From Candidatus Obscuribacterales bacterium (GTDB lineage Bacteria; Cyanobacteriota; Vampirovibrionia; Obscuribacterales; Obscuribacteraceae), in contig JACKCM010000002.1 in NCBI GenBank assembly GCA_020634035.1, positions 124,001 to 188,000 on the forward strand: a stretch of DNA of 64,000 nt. The letters run 5' to 3'. The position numbers were made by a program, and so were the translations under genes. Below the pieces are notes generated by a model. It ran no database searches. It saw nothing but the letters and a program-made list of their open reading frames with translations, and was not told the origin of the DNA. Below are positions 28,201 to 36,331 of this stretch, piece by piece; position 1 is the first letter of the stretch, and each line of letters begins with the position of its first letter.

Positions 28201-29108
28201 CTGTCGGCGGTAAAGCCAACCATGGCGGTCAGCGTATGGGTGAGATGGAAGTCTGGGCGGTACAAGCTTACGGCTGCGCTCACATGCTCAACGAGATGAT
28301 GACCGTCAAAGCCGATGATATTCAGGGACGGCACCAGGCTTATGCCGATATCGTCCAGGGCAAGAATCCGGAGAATGGCGGAAGAACCGCTGCTTTCGAC
28401 GGACTCTGCTGCGAAATCCGCGCTCTTGGTCTGGAGATGACCCTGGGCAAGGTCGTGGATACCTTCGAAGAGTTGCCGGACAAATTCTGTTCGCACAAGG
28501 ATCTACCGGAAGATCCGACCATGGAAGAAAAACTGCAAGTCTCTTCCGTGGATATGTACGAGTCTATTACCGGAGAAAAATTGCTCGAGATCCCTGCCGG
28601 CGATTACGAGCCCGTGGTAAGACCTCCACAAGTTCCTATGATTACATCGATCACCAACGGAAAGAACGGCAAGAAGCCGCAAATCGAACTAGCACAGGAG
28701 TCACTTATCGATGACATTGATGAGCCAGGAAATAATGAAACTGAGAACGTCGAAGAAGGCAAGGATGTCCAGATCCTCAACGATTTTATCGACACCGTCA
28801 CGAGCGATCTCGACTTCGCTCCCGACCAGACAGGCTTTGCCGAGCAAGAAATCGCCGTCCCCGCTTCGACGCAAGTCGGCGAGACCAATGAGCTGTCCAG
28901 TCTGATAGCGCCAGAATTAGATCAAGACGATGATATGGTCGACTTCCCTTCTCTGTCCGAATTGAAGAGTCTTGCTCAGGAGCTGATGGGAATCAGCACC
29001 GATACGAAAGAAGAGAAGGAAGCGATGGTCGGGTTCAAAGCGACTACCACCAAAACTCCGGAAAACGTATCCGGAAACCCGGGCGACAATTCTGGTTCGG
29101 GTGTTTAA
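25284..29108 (+). CDS. Divergent RNA polymerase beta subunit (RpoB-like), probable paralogue
   Basis: This is a full-length beta subunit homologue of 1274 residues. The catalytic framework is present: Gln376 (E. coli Q513), Glu668-Asp669 in NYEDA, Lys820 and Lys828 in VGDKLAGRHGNKG, NPLGVPSRMNVGQ, and GGKANHGGQRMGEMEVW. Departures from the near-universal pattern include Thr394 for S531, Phe396 for L533, Pro403 for R540, Lys430 for P567, Val435 for I572, and Asn957 for H1237 of the MHARS motif. After about residue 1115 comes an acidic, low-complexity tail of about 155 residues. rplJL and rpoC are absent; its start overlaps a secreted TPR gene. I read it as a specialised or rifampicin-insensitive second beta subunit. 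That it is the only rpoB cannot be excluded from one window. Confidence 0.93.
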   Translation: MSFYFQAPDLAEHPRRSYRRFLEETIGNLFAEVSPISSDLSSRFELTFLGPDGKVNWWFEEYAPDSGYPLSAEQARRTNMTHARRLMMEAWLRDTTTGELRKSKVYVADLPVITDRGTFVINGSERVVLGQLVRAPGIYYSQPALNQYKALMLAELGAPVTFELVLDYSDKKTSRARCRVKLPKRSWVGATTLLTAMGWDPKDIEKRIGNLLERNKIEWPHLTSNEAMAMLGRAWKPDGGGGAASGATALTELTDKKRYSLSGLGRRRVNKKLGLEEDSLQLTPEDLMRAIEYLLGLPLDSGFVDNIDSLENRHLRGVGETMTRALRPALGQMARSVKMRLELNEDEEIGSPNDLLDTRPFATAASKYFAGNPLVQYLDQQNPLSELSHRRRITSFGPGGIDPAAAPVEMRDVHPSQIGRVCLVESPEGKNCGMVSYLATYCRIDDDGFMCVPYRKVVNGIITDDVIYITPGEDKEYTLAPPDTKVNGNEILGPLVAARRGELFLEVPPEMVDLIGITPQGYFSVGSGLIPFLEHDDTSRALMGGGMMRQTLPLVRPERPRVGTGMEKIVARSSGHSITARRAGVVSRVTGNEIEITQASGEKRKYELTRFDRTNQNTIRDQRPSVREGDRVDAGQVIADGPGIDKGELALGRNILTAFLSWNGYNYEDAIIIRKGLIRDDVFTHIEIEKHSIGVHQTLRGPEILTPELPNVAGKDLEHLDERGIAKIGSYVEPGDVLVSKLTPKEQRALSSEEELLQAVFGKVAEEMADNSLRVPHGAGGRVIDVRIFTPETTPEMKAGLICEIEVLTARLCKLEVGDKLAGRHGNKGIVATIIPDEDMPYLPDGTPVDIVLNPLGVPSRMNVGQVFDTQLGFYASVLNRFYRIHQFDECLSPDATYNLVKGALEEVRQLPGYEWLEENGKVKLFDGRTGEAFDTPVLVGRQYMLKLNQLVLHKVNARSGLGGPYAAVTQQPVGGKANHGGQRMGEMEVWAVQAYGCAHMLNEMMTVKADDIQGRHQAYADIVQGKNPENGGRTAAFDGLCCEIRALGLEMTLGKVVDTFEELPDKFCSHKDLPEDPTMEEKLQVSSVDMYESITGEKLLEIPAGDYEPVVRPPQVPMITSITNGKNGKKPQIELAQESLIDDIDEPGNNETENVEEGKDVQILNDFIDTVTSDLDFAPDQTGFAEQEIAVPASTQVGETNELSSLIAPELDQDDDMVDFPSLSELKSLAQELMGISTDTKEEKEAMVGFKATTTKTPENVSGNPGDNSGSGV

Positions 29109-29124
29109 ACAGGAGTATTAGAGG

Positions 29125-30066
29125 ATGAGATTCCATAGAGAGGCCGGAAGAAATATACGCGGAGAGGCAAAAGTTGCCCTTCTTTCGCTGGCCTTCAGCT
29201 TTGCTGCCATGATCCTGATTGTTGCAGCGCCCGGTGTGTCTGCCCAGGGCTTCGCACCGCCTCAGCCTCCTCCGATAGGGGATGGTTCCTCTCCGGCTCC
29301 TGTTATTCCCGGTGATACCGGTGGCGTCCCTGCGGTTTCGACCGGAGCGGCCGACGGCACTCCCGGTCATAGCTTCCCTGTGGGTGTCGGCAGAGACCGT
29401 TCTGTAGTAAGAGTTTTCAACAATGGTGCCAGAGGCCAGCGTGAAGTGACCACTATTCGTCCGGATCAATTATCCAACGATGAACTCAGTCAGATAGAAG
29501 GAATTCTCGGGGTCAATCTCCGGTCAGGAGAGCAGACCATCGATGTAACCGCATCCAATGCTCAAATAGAGCAGGTCAATCAGGTGCTCGCACCTTATCC
29601 CAACGCCCAGAACAGCGGCGGACGCAAGCAGATAACCGCCGACAGCCCGGCCGCCAGCTATCCCAAAACACCGGCTCTCTATGGACTGGATGCCTCCCAT
29701 CCGCTCCCGACGGTCTGGACCTTCTCTCGTTATCTGGTCATATTAGGCGTGGTGTCAGCCACGATATTCATGGCCCTTGCCGCCTGGTCGATGATCCTCG
29801 GTCATCCTTATGGAGCCGCCCGGGTGGTTGGAGCCGCAGCAGGACTTTTGATGCTGCTCTCGGCCTACACCATCTGGAAGATAGTCCAGATGAATACTTT
29901 TAACGCCAATTCCGATACACCGGCCACCATCAATACCGGTGCCACCACTGCCCAGGTTCAAGATGCCTTCATGGCGAGACCCTCGGTACCTGCCACTCCT
30001 GGTGGCGCAACCTCGACCGGAAGATCCGGCTTCCCAGTACAACCTTTGAGAAATGCCCAGAACTAG
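29125..30066 (+). CDS. Exported protein with paired membrane helices (pilin-like layout)
   Basis: The 313-residue protein has an N-terminal signal (residues about 17-40 ending in VSAQ), a proline/glycine-rich stretch, and a soluble region (about 85-185). Two close hydrophobic helices (about 200-222 and 230-250) are joined by a short loop GHPYGAARV, and a Thr/Ala-rich tail follows. The two-helix plus short loop layout recalls VirB2/TrbC-type conjugative pilins, but the protein is much larger, so this is only a structural analogy. It lies 16 bases after the rpoB-like gene and 4 bases before the next gene, inside the same operon. Confidence 0.75.
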   Translation: MRFHREAGRNIRGEAKVALLSLAFSFAAMILIVAAPGVSAQGFAPPQPPPIGDGSSPAPVIPGDTGGVPAVSTGAADGTPGHSFPVGVGRDRSVVRVFNNGARGQREVTTIRPDQLSNDELSQIEGILGVNLRSGEQTIDVTASNAQIEQVNQVLAPYPNAQNSGGRKQITADSPAASYPKTPALYGLDASHPLPTVWTFSRYLVILGVVSATIFMALAAWSMILGHPYGAARVVGAAAGLLMLLSAYTIWKIVQMNTFNANSDTPATINTGATTAQVQDAFMARPSVPATPGGATSTGRSGFPVQPLRNAQN

Positions 30067-30070
30067 TGTC

Positions 30071-30763
30071 ATGAAAAGAGCAGCAGATACTTCGAAATTA
30101 AAACTTATCGTCCCCGGGGCGATGGCACTGGTGATGAGCGCTTGCTACTGTCTTGGCCCTCTGCTACCGGCCCAGGCCCAGGCTAACAAATCTGAGACTT
30201 TCTCCAGCCGAGACGATCAGACCCATAAATCAGTCCAGGCTGTGAACGCGGTCAACGCGGTGGCTGCTGCCGGAGCATTTGCTTACGATTCTGCCGATTC
30301 TCCGGCGAAGCGCTGGTTCGAGGCTCTCGACGAAAAGGTGTTGAGTTACGCCAAAAGCGAAAAAGAGAATTTTATTCTGAGCCGTCACTTCAACCAGGAG
30401 CTGGAACGGGTCCAAGAATGGAGCCATACCGCCCAGACGGTAGCTATTAAATACAAGCGTCTGGCCAGCGTTTTGAGAAATCTGAAAACGCCGCCCGGCC
30501 ACGAAGATCTGGCGGAATACGGCAGTATGCTGGCGGATTATTATGATGATTCAGCCGCTATTTATGAGGACCTCACCAAACCCAGACCACCAGCTAAAAC
30601 GATGGAGGATCTCGAAGAGCAGCTTGCTCTAATCGAATCGAGATCCAAGGGTGTGAAGAGGATGCAATCAAGTTTGGACCATATGGACGATTCTTTGAGG
30701 AGAAAGTACAGAGTACACAAGCGCATGGATGACGCGCTCTCGAAATACATCTTCGGGAAGTGA
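30071..30763 (+). CDS. Exported helical protein, unknown
   Basis: The protein has a basic N-terminus (MKRAADTSKLK), a hydrophobic signal segment (VPGAMALVMSACYCLGPLLPAQAQA) and then about 190 residues of mostly helical, coiled-coil-like sequence ending in KYIFGK. A Cys within the hydrophobic part (SACYC) could be a lipoprotein site, but the AQAQA cleavage site fits a type I signal peptidase better. I recognise no family. The start at 30071 is chosen just after the previous stop; an in-frame start at 30053 would overlap it. It is the fourth gene of the rpoB-like operon. Confidence 0.7.
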   Translation: MKRAADTSKLKLIVPGAMALVMSACYCLGPLLPAQAQANKSETFSSRDDQTHKSVQAVNAVNAVAAAGAFAYDSADSPAKRWFEALDEKVLSYAKSEKENFILSRHFNQELERVQEWSHTAQTVAIKYKRLASVLRNLKTPPGHEDLAEYGSMLADYYDDSAAIYEDLTKPRPPAKTMEDLEEQLALIESRSKGVKRMQSSLDHMDDSLRRKYRVHKRMDDALSKYIFGK

Positions 30764-30831
30764 CCACTCCTACCACCCACCTACCTACTTAACTACCCAA
30801 GAGATTCACCACAAGGAAATAGGCAATTAAA

Positions 30832-31641
30832 ATGGCGATTCAGTTAAACGATAGAGATCACTTGATATTCAACCTGATAAACGAGCACGAAGTGCTGCTG
30901 GAGAAACATATCTCCTGGTTCATCGCCGAGGACAACAAGCCTGTTTTGATTCGGGACCGTTTGAGAAAGCTCTTCTATCTCGATTATCTTCTCTGTCATC
31001 GCCACGGTACCAAGTTGCCCTGGTGGACGACCCCAACCAAGCCCCTGGTCTATCTTCTGTCCGATCAGGCTAAGACCGCCACCGGTATCGACCATGATGA
31101 AGTGGATCGTTTCGACGCCGAATGGCAACGCCACCATCTAGAGGTGGCCAATCTCAGAATGCTCTATCTAATCTCGCAGAAGAACGGCAAAATAACAGAG
31201 TTCCATTGGAAGACCGCAAGCCGTGAAGAGAAAGCTCAGTTCGCCATCGATGCCCGGGTATCTTTTGTCGCCAATGGTATTGCTTACGATATCGGCATCG
31301 TCAACAATCCTTCTTTGAGCGATGAAGAGATAGCCAAGCTCGAGTCCTCGCTCAAAGGAGCCGGTATCGAGATGATCTTGATGGTGGCCCGGGACGAAGA
31401 GATTCAGACCGAACTTCAGAAGCGCCTGCAAGAGAAAAGCGATTCTTCGCTCTCCAAATCCTGCTTCTTCTCTACCCACCAGAAGCTCTATAAAAAGGGC
31501 ATGGTCTCAGCCAAATGGCAGAATTCCGAAGCAAAGGACCTGTCTCTATTTCCCAAGCCGGGAGATTCTCAAAAGGACGAGAATACCTCCTCTCCCTTCA
31601 CCGGAGGCGGAATGTCCCAGGCTCAGCCTATTTCGGCATAG
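30832..31641 (+). CDS. Winged-helix protein resembling replication-relaxation (Replic_Relax) family
   Basis: The 269-residue soluble protein opens with DRDHLIFNLINEHEVLLEKHISWFI, IRDRLRKLFYLDYLLCHRHG and KPLVYLLSDQAKTATGI. This resembles the N-terminal winged helix of the replication-relaxation family found in plasmids and conjugative elements. The rest (about residues 115-215) could be a nuclease-like or sensor domain (FAIDARVSFVANGIAYDIGIVNNPSL), with no clear catalytic motif. The C-terminal 45 residues are low complexity. AAGGAAATAGG precedes the ATG. It is the only likely DNA-binding protein of the rpoB-like operon and could be its regulator. The family assignment is tentative. Confidence 0.55.
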   Translation: MAIQLNDRDHLIFNLINEHEVLLEKHISWFIAEDNKPVLIRDRLRKLFYLDYLLCHRHGTKLPWWTTPTKPLVYLLSDQAKTATGIDHDEVDRFDAEWQRHHLEVANLRMLYLISQKNGKITEFHWKTASREEKAQFAIDARVSFVANGIAYDIGIVNNPSLSDEEIAKLESSLKGAGIEMILMVARDEEIQTELQKRLQEKSDSSLSKSCFFSTHQKLYKKGMVSAKWQNSEAKDLSLFPKPGDSQKDENTSSPFTGGGMSQAQPISA

Positions 31642-31654
31642 CCAGCGCTATCGG

Positions 31655-32251
31655 CTATTTGTTGGTGTACATAGTCGAGTCTTCGGGCGGCGGCACCGCT
31701 TTCCATTGACCGGAGCGGGTGAATTTGCCTGACGACACCTGAATGGCTGTAGATTTTAGCTCTTCGGCTTCTTTGACCCTGTCGGTTTGATAGAGAAGCT
31801 GAATATAGTGCCCCAGAAGGGTCATGACCTGAGGATGGGCACGACCGAGTCTGTTTTTCTTGATTCTCAGAGCCTGGACATAAAAGGGCTCGGCTTCGGC
31901 ATGCTTGCCCCAGGAATGGTACAGCATGGCGGCGTTGTGGGTGACGGTGCCGGTGTCGATATGATCGGGACCGAGGCAGCGGATATACATCTGCAGCAGT
32001 CTTCTCACCACCGGTGCTCCCCGGTGATATTCCCGGGTCACATAATAAATTTCGGACATGAGCTCCAGGGTGATGCCCAGGCGTCGATCATCGGGCTCGA
32101 AACACTCTGCCTCTTCCAGGGCAGCAAGAGCAAGCTTTTCTGATTCCTTCCAGTCGCCTTTCTCCATGATCTGCTCAACAGATGCGATGAGAATATCCCA
32201 GGGGCTAGTAGGAACTTTAGGTCTTTTACGCTTGGGTGCCTGTTCGCTCAC
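31655..32251 (-). CDS. Cytoplasmic TPR protein (kinesin-light-chain type repeats)
   Basis: The 198-residue protein carries four or five TPR_10/TPR_12-type repeats, for example VVRRLLQMYIRCLGPDHIDTGTVTHNAAMLYHSW is split as VRRLLQMYIRCLG and PDHIDTGTVTHNAAM, then AEPFYVQALRIKKNRLG and HPQVMTLLGHYIQLL. The basic N-terminus (KRKRPKVP) has no signal peptide. It converges on the rpoB-like operon with 13 bases between stops and has a distant in-window relative at 41142-41762. Role unknown; such repeats bind protein partners. Confidence 0.8.
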   Translation of the reverse strand: MSEQAPKRKRPKVPTSPWDILIASVEQIMEKGDWKESEKLALAALEEAECFEPDDRRLGITLELMSEIYYVTREYHRGAPVVRRLLQMYIRCLGPDHIDTGTVTHNAAMLYHSWGKHAEAEPFYVQALRIKKNRLGRAHPQVMTLLGHYIQLLYQTDRVKEAEELKSTAIQVSSGKFTRSGQWKAVPPPEDSTMYTNK

Positions 32252-32370
32252 TTTTGCATTCCGAATTCGAGTTTTAGTAAATCAAAAAATGGAACCCTTC
32301 AGTAAAGATTATACCCGGCCTGAACAGGGGCTTCTAATAATAGTTCTGCAAATATGTAGCAATTAGTGGA

Positions 32371-34218
32371 TCAATTTTTACGGCCGAGCAGGACCTTTCT
32401 TTTGGAATCAGCGATTATAGAGAGCTGACGAATCTCTTTGTCGGCATAAGAGCCTGCCTGGGGCGGGTTGAATCGGAATGAATAGATACCCGAGGGAATG
32501 GTGAGGCGGCATCGACCGTCCCTGTCAGTGATTACATAGCCCGAAGGGTGTTCCTGACCGGCAATTTGATCGCCTGCGGGCGAAATATTATTGGACCCGC
32601 CTTCGCCGTTTACTTTATAGGGCTCATAACTGACTTTGCAGCGAGGAATGCCACTTCCGTCCTCTCCTTCGACCAGGAAGCCCACCTGGCACCAACCGTG
32701 CCAGCTAACATCGACCTCTTTCGAATCGTTCTCCATTTCGATTAATTTGGCGCTTTCGAAATCGCGATGGACCACGAGCCAGTATTTGCCCTTCTCCAGA
32801 GAGAAGGAGAAATGACCGTTCTCACCGGTATTGGTGTGGGCCATGGAGCGCCCCAGATTCTCTTCGCTCAAGCCGTTCTGATTGCTTTTGGTCGCAGAAA
32901 AGACCGAGACTCGAATTCCTGCTTTTGGCCTGCCGGCATCATCTTTGATGCATCCGGATAAAGTGACTCCGGATTTGAGTTTGATCGCCACATGGGTGTC
33001 GCCACCCACCACAATCTCTTTGGTCCAGGGGGCCATGTCGTTTTCATTATCCGAATGGTTCTGGTTCACTTTGCCTTTGCGGTTGTCGCTTGCTGTGGAG
33101 ACAAGAAGGGTATAGATCCCGGGCGGGATAGAAGCGGCGAACTCGCCTTCTTGATTGGATTCGGCTATGAATTCGCGGTCGTTTTCGTGACTATGGATAC
33201 GAACCAGGCAGTCCGCCATGGGGCTGTCTTTATAGAGCACCCGACCCGAGAGCTTGTGACCTTCTTCCAGGGTGAACTTTCGGTCGAGATTGCTGTCGAT
33301 TCTCAAATCTGCTTCCGAGAATCCGAACTGTTTCGATTCTCTGGCAGGCACCACATCCATGTCGAAAATACCTGGTTCGAGATGAATTTCGAAGCGGCCT
33401 TTTGCGTCGGTCATACAGCTTGCTGAAAAATCCAGTTCGTTCAGCGCCGGGGATTCTTCCACATCTTTGGGGGTGAAAAGCACTCGGGCACCGGCGACCG
33501 GATTGCCCAGAGGGTCGTTGAGTTCGCCGCGGAAACGCACTAATTCAGGCAGTTCCAGATCGAAGCTCTGGTCTCTATTCAGGTCTATGCTGTGAATCTG
33601 TTTGCTCAGATAATAAAGTTTGTCATCGGCAGCCGAAGATAAAGAGTTGGAAGAGTCTCCGAAATTTCCAGAGGCAGAAGAGCGGGAGCCCAGGTGAAAT
33701 TTGCCCCGGGGCAGGACCAGAGTGAAGCGTCCGCGACTGTCTATAGGAGCGGAACTCCAGTAAGGTGTCGGTTCTATCCCCAGTGCAAATACTTCTCCGC
33801 CTTTAACCGGGTCACCGGATGCGGTGCGGACTATTCCTGATAGAAGAAGACCGGGTTTTAAGCTGATATCGCAGGTGATGCCGGATCTACTCAACTCGAT
33901 ATTGAAAAGACTTTGTTTCAGGAGACGACTGTCGCTTCTCGGCACCGCCTGGATACTGTAGTTACCGAAGGGAACGTTGAATTCATAGTCGCCTTTAGTG
34001 CCTGAGGTGACTGTGGCTAGTGGCTCGTCGGTGGGGCTCTGTCCCGACATCGATTCGGTCTCCTGCTGGGCATAGAGATGTATCTTGATACCGGCCACAG
34101 GCAAACCCTGGTGCCTTATCATTCCGTGGATACTTTTCTGGAGATTGTTCTTTGAAACTTTGTATTCGGTCAAAGCGATCGAGCCCTTGTGAATTAATCT
34201 ATGCGATTTTAACTCCAA
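32371..34218 (-). CDS. Multi-domain beta-sandwich protein with carboxypeptidase-regulatory-like repeats
   Basis: The 615-residue protein consists of about five or six tandem domains of the CarboxypepD_reg/Cna-B type. Each shows the pattern G-x-(V/I)-x(n)-P-(V/I)-x-G-x-x-(V/I), then a D/N-x-x-G-x-(F/Y) turn and P-x-G-x-(Y/F): examples are LLSGIVRTASGDPVKGGEVFA, split as GIVRTASGDPVKG, then DSRGRFTLVLPRGKFHL, LNDPLGNPVAGARVLF and DAKGRFEIHLEPGIFDM. Such domains usually sit on surface proteins, yet no signal peptide is visible. The start is uncertain: TTG at 34218 lacks a ribosome binding site, and a TTG about 17 codons further in has AAGGG upstream. It may be part of a longer or trimmed gene. 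Confidence 0.75.
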   Translation of the reverse strand: MELKSHRLIHKGSIALTEYKVSKNNLQKSIHGMIRHQGLPVAGIKIHLYAQQETESMSGQSPTDEPLATVTSGTKGDYEFNVPFGNYSIQAVPRSDSRLLKQSLFNIELSRSGITCDISLKPGLLLSGIVRTASGDPVKGGEVFALGIEPTPYWSSAPIDSRGRFTLVLPRGKFHLGSRSSASGNFGDSSNSLSSAADDKLYYLSKQIHSIDLNRDQSFDLELPELVRFRGELNDPLGNPVAGARVLFTPKDVEESPALNELDFSASCMTDAKGRFEIHLEPGIFDMDVVPARESKQFGFSEADLRIDSNLDRKFTLEEGHKLSGRVLYKDSPMADCLVRIHSHENDREFIAESNQEGEFAASIPPGIYTLLVSTASDNRKGKVNQNHSDNENDMAPWTKEIVVGGDTHVAIKLKSGVTLSGCIKDDAGRPKAGIRVSVFSATKSNQNGLSEENLGRSMAHTNTGENGHFSFSLEKGKYWLVVHRDFESAKLIEMENDSKEVDVSWHGWCQVGFLVEGEDGSGIPRCKVSYEPYKVNGEGGSNNISPAGDQIAGQEHPSGYVITDRDGRCRLTIPSGIYSFRFNPPQAGSYADKEIRQLSIIADSKRKVLLGRKN

Positions 34219-34263
34219 TAAGCCCGTTCTTGTCGATTCTCGGGGATGTCAGTATCTCGGGGC

Positions 34264-35604
34264 TTAACCTTTTACGCCCCTGGGGTCGGTTACCGGGCTG
34301 TTATTGAAAGTTCTGGCAACCACATCCGGATGCCAGCCCAGATAACGCATAGTAGAACGAACCACTTCGAAGGAGCCGGTCGCCACTGTGTATTGACCGG
34401 GCGCATGCAGTCTGGCGGCCTGTCTCATGCCCAGGATCACGTCTCTGGCGGTCGAGCATTCTATGGAAAGATCCTGGCAGATAGCCTTTATCTCTCGGGC
34501 ACGGTAGAACTTTCTTCTGGTATTGAGATTGCAGGCAATTACTCGGTCGCCTTTTCTAAGCAGGTTCTCAAGAAAACCAGGCACATCTTTGGAGCGAAAG
34601 AAACCGACCACAAAGAGATAATTGCCGGAGGAGAACTGATCTAGAGCTCGTCGCAATACTTTTGCCGATGCCGGATTATGGGCGACATCGAGAATAAGCT
34701 GCTTATCTTCGACCAGTTGAAATCGGCCGGGCCATATAAGGGAGGCTAAAGCCTTTCTCATTCTATCTATGGCGGCAGCATCGGCGAACCGCGCAGCTTG
34801 AAAGCGTTTTGCCTGGGCCAGCATGGTCAGGGCGAGCAGGCTGTTTGTTCTCTGGTGCGGACCGACCAGGGCGAGGTCTGCCAGGATCTCTTCTTTGCAG
34901 CTAATAAAGGGACTATCTGAAGTAAAAGTCTCGGAAGCCTCCACCAGTTCGGTGTTTTTTAATGCAGCCTGGCGGCGCAACTCTTCTAATGCGTCTCCCC
35001 GGGCACCGGTGGTCACTTTTACCCCGGCTTTCATGATCCCGGCTTTTTCGAAAGCGATTTTCTCCACTGTATCTCCCAGTATATGGGTGTGCTCAAGGTC
35101 GATATTGGTGATTATCGTGCCGATTACGCGGTCGGCTGCGTTGGTGGCATCGAAGCGCCCACCCAGACCGACCTCCATCACCGCCACATCGATGTTCTCT
35201 TCTTTGAATTTGAAGAAAGCCATGGCGGTGAGGACTTCGAACCAGCTCAAGACTCCCAGTTCGGGATGCTTTGCACCGAATTGCTCTGAAAGGATTTTGA
35301 TCTCGCCTGCCAGGCGTCCGAAGTCGGCTTCGGATATGGTCTCGCCATTGATGGCGATGCGCTCTCGCCAGGTAAACATATGAGGACCGGTGAATCTACC
35401 TGTCTTCAAACCCAGGGCGCGAATCAGGGCTTCCACAGTAAGAGCTGTCGAGCCTTTACCATTGGTGCCACCAACATGGATTGTATCGATACTGTTCTGG
35501 GGATCGCCTGACTCCTCAAAGAAAAGCTTGATTCTTTGAAGGCTCGGCTTCTCTTTCATAGGAGGGAAGCTTTCGAGGTAAGCGACCGCCTCTTTATAGT
35601 TCAC
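34264..35604 (-). CDS. folC: Bifunctional folylpolyglutamate/dihydrofolate synthase FolC
   Basis: FolC adds glutamate to dihydropteroate and to folates. The 446-residue protein has the P-loop GGTNGKGST near residue 44, the FTGPHMFTWRERIAING segment, EVGLGGRFDATN near residue 143 and GTIITNIDLEHTHILGDT. The C-terminal glutamate-ligase domain has LILDVAHNPASAKVL. All are standard for the Mur ligase-like FolC family. HM in place of the common HL in the SPHL motif is a minor change. It is divergent from the NUDIX gene. Confidence 0.95.
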   Translation of the reverse strand: MNYKEAVAYLESFPPMKEKPSLQRIKLFFEESGDPQNSIDTIHVGGTNGKGSTALTVEALIRALGLKTGRFTGPHMFTWRERIAINGETISEADFGRLAGEIKILSEQFGAKHPELGVLSWFEVLTAMAFFKFKEENIDVAVMEVGLGGRFDATNAADRVIGTIITNIDLEHTHILGDTVEKIAFEKAGIMKAGVKVTTGARGDALEELRRQAALKNTELVEASETFTSDSPFISCKEEILADLALVGPHQRTNSLLALTMLAQAKRFQAARFADAAAIDRMRKALASLIWPGRFQLVEDKQLILDVAHNPASAKVLRRALDQFSSGNYLFVVGFFRSKDVPGFLENLLRKGDRVIACNLNTRRKFYRAREIKAICQDLSIECSTARDVILGMRQAARLHAPGQYTVATGSFEVVRSTMRYLGWHPDVVARTFNNSPVTDPRGVKG

Positions 35605-35692
35605 TGTATTTCTTAATCCGAGTGGTTGAGGGGATTCTGATCATATAAGATCGGTAGTCACCTTACAATTACCGAGCAGGAGTCCTTTACCA

Positions 35693-36217
35693 GTGCTTTT
35701 CACCCATGCCGACCGTTACGATTCAAAAATGCTTTACGAAGGCAAGATCTTCGATTTGCGTTTAGATAGCCTTCGATCTAAAGAAGGGGTCGAAGTAGAC
35801 AGGGAAGTCGTGGTGCATAACGGCGGGGTGGTCATAGCTGCCCAGCCGGCCGATGATGAAGTTATATTGATCAAGCAGTACAGGTATTCGCTCGATGATT
35901 ACATTCTCGAGTTGCCGGCCGGTAGGATTGAGAAAGGTGAAGATCCTGCTCCGGCGGCGGTGCGAGAACTCAAAGAAGAGACCGGCTATGTCGCCTCCTC
36001 CTGGAAGACGCTCACAGAACTTTACTCGGCCCCGGGCTTCTGTACTGAAGTTCTCTATCTTTATCAGGCCAGGGATTTGACCCTCACTGAAAAGGAACTC
36101 GATATGGATGAAGAGACTGAGGTCGTGGTACTGAAGCTCTCTGAAGCCTGGACCATGGTCCAGCAGGGTTCTATAAAAGATTGCAAGACTGTGGCAGGTA
36201 TCGGAATGCTTCTCTGA
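35693..36217 (+). CDS. NUDIX hydrolase, ADP-ribose pyrophosphatase type
   Basis: The 174-residue protein has a complete Nudix box (residues 77-99: GRIEKGEDP, then REL and EETGY with the G-x5-E-x7-REUxEExGU pattern). The flanking segment VHNGGVVIAAQPADDEVILIKQYRY, here residues 42-65, and ELYSAPGFCTEVLYLY identify the ADP-ribose pyrophosphatase (NudF-like) subgroup, which hydrolyses ADP-ribose to AMP and ribose 5-phosphate. The start is GTG at 35693 with AGGAG upstream. Substrate assignment is by family resemblance. Confidence 0.9.
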   Translation: MLFTHADRYDSKMLYEGKIFDLRLDSLRSKEGVEVDREVVVHNGGVVIAAQPADDEVILIKQYRYSLDDYILELPAGRIEKGEDPAPAAVRELKEETGYVASSWKTLTELYSAPGFCTEVLYLYQARDLTLTEKELDMDEETEVVVLKLSEAWTMVQQGSIKDCKTVAGIGMLL

Positions 36218-36331
36218 GAATATTTTTTCAGAATTCTGAATTTAGCTGGTGCTATACTCGGTCCGTGAAAGCAGTCGCTTGTCAAGGGAATTTTAGAGCA
36301 AGCGGTTCAAATCAAAGCCTTGAGGTTCATG

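Noticed and set aside
26415..28496. Two long minus-strand frames (313 and 379 codons) opposite the rpoB-like gene
   Set aside because: They are antisense shadows caused by biased codon use in a highly conserved coding region. Their translations resemble no family.
30764..30831. CTAC-rich stretch as a repeat element
   Set aside because: It is a short low-complexity run in a 68-base gap before a good ribosome binding site, without larger structure.
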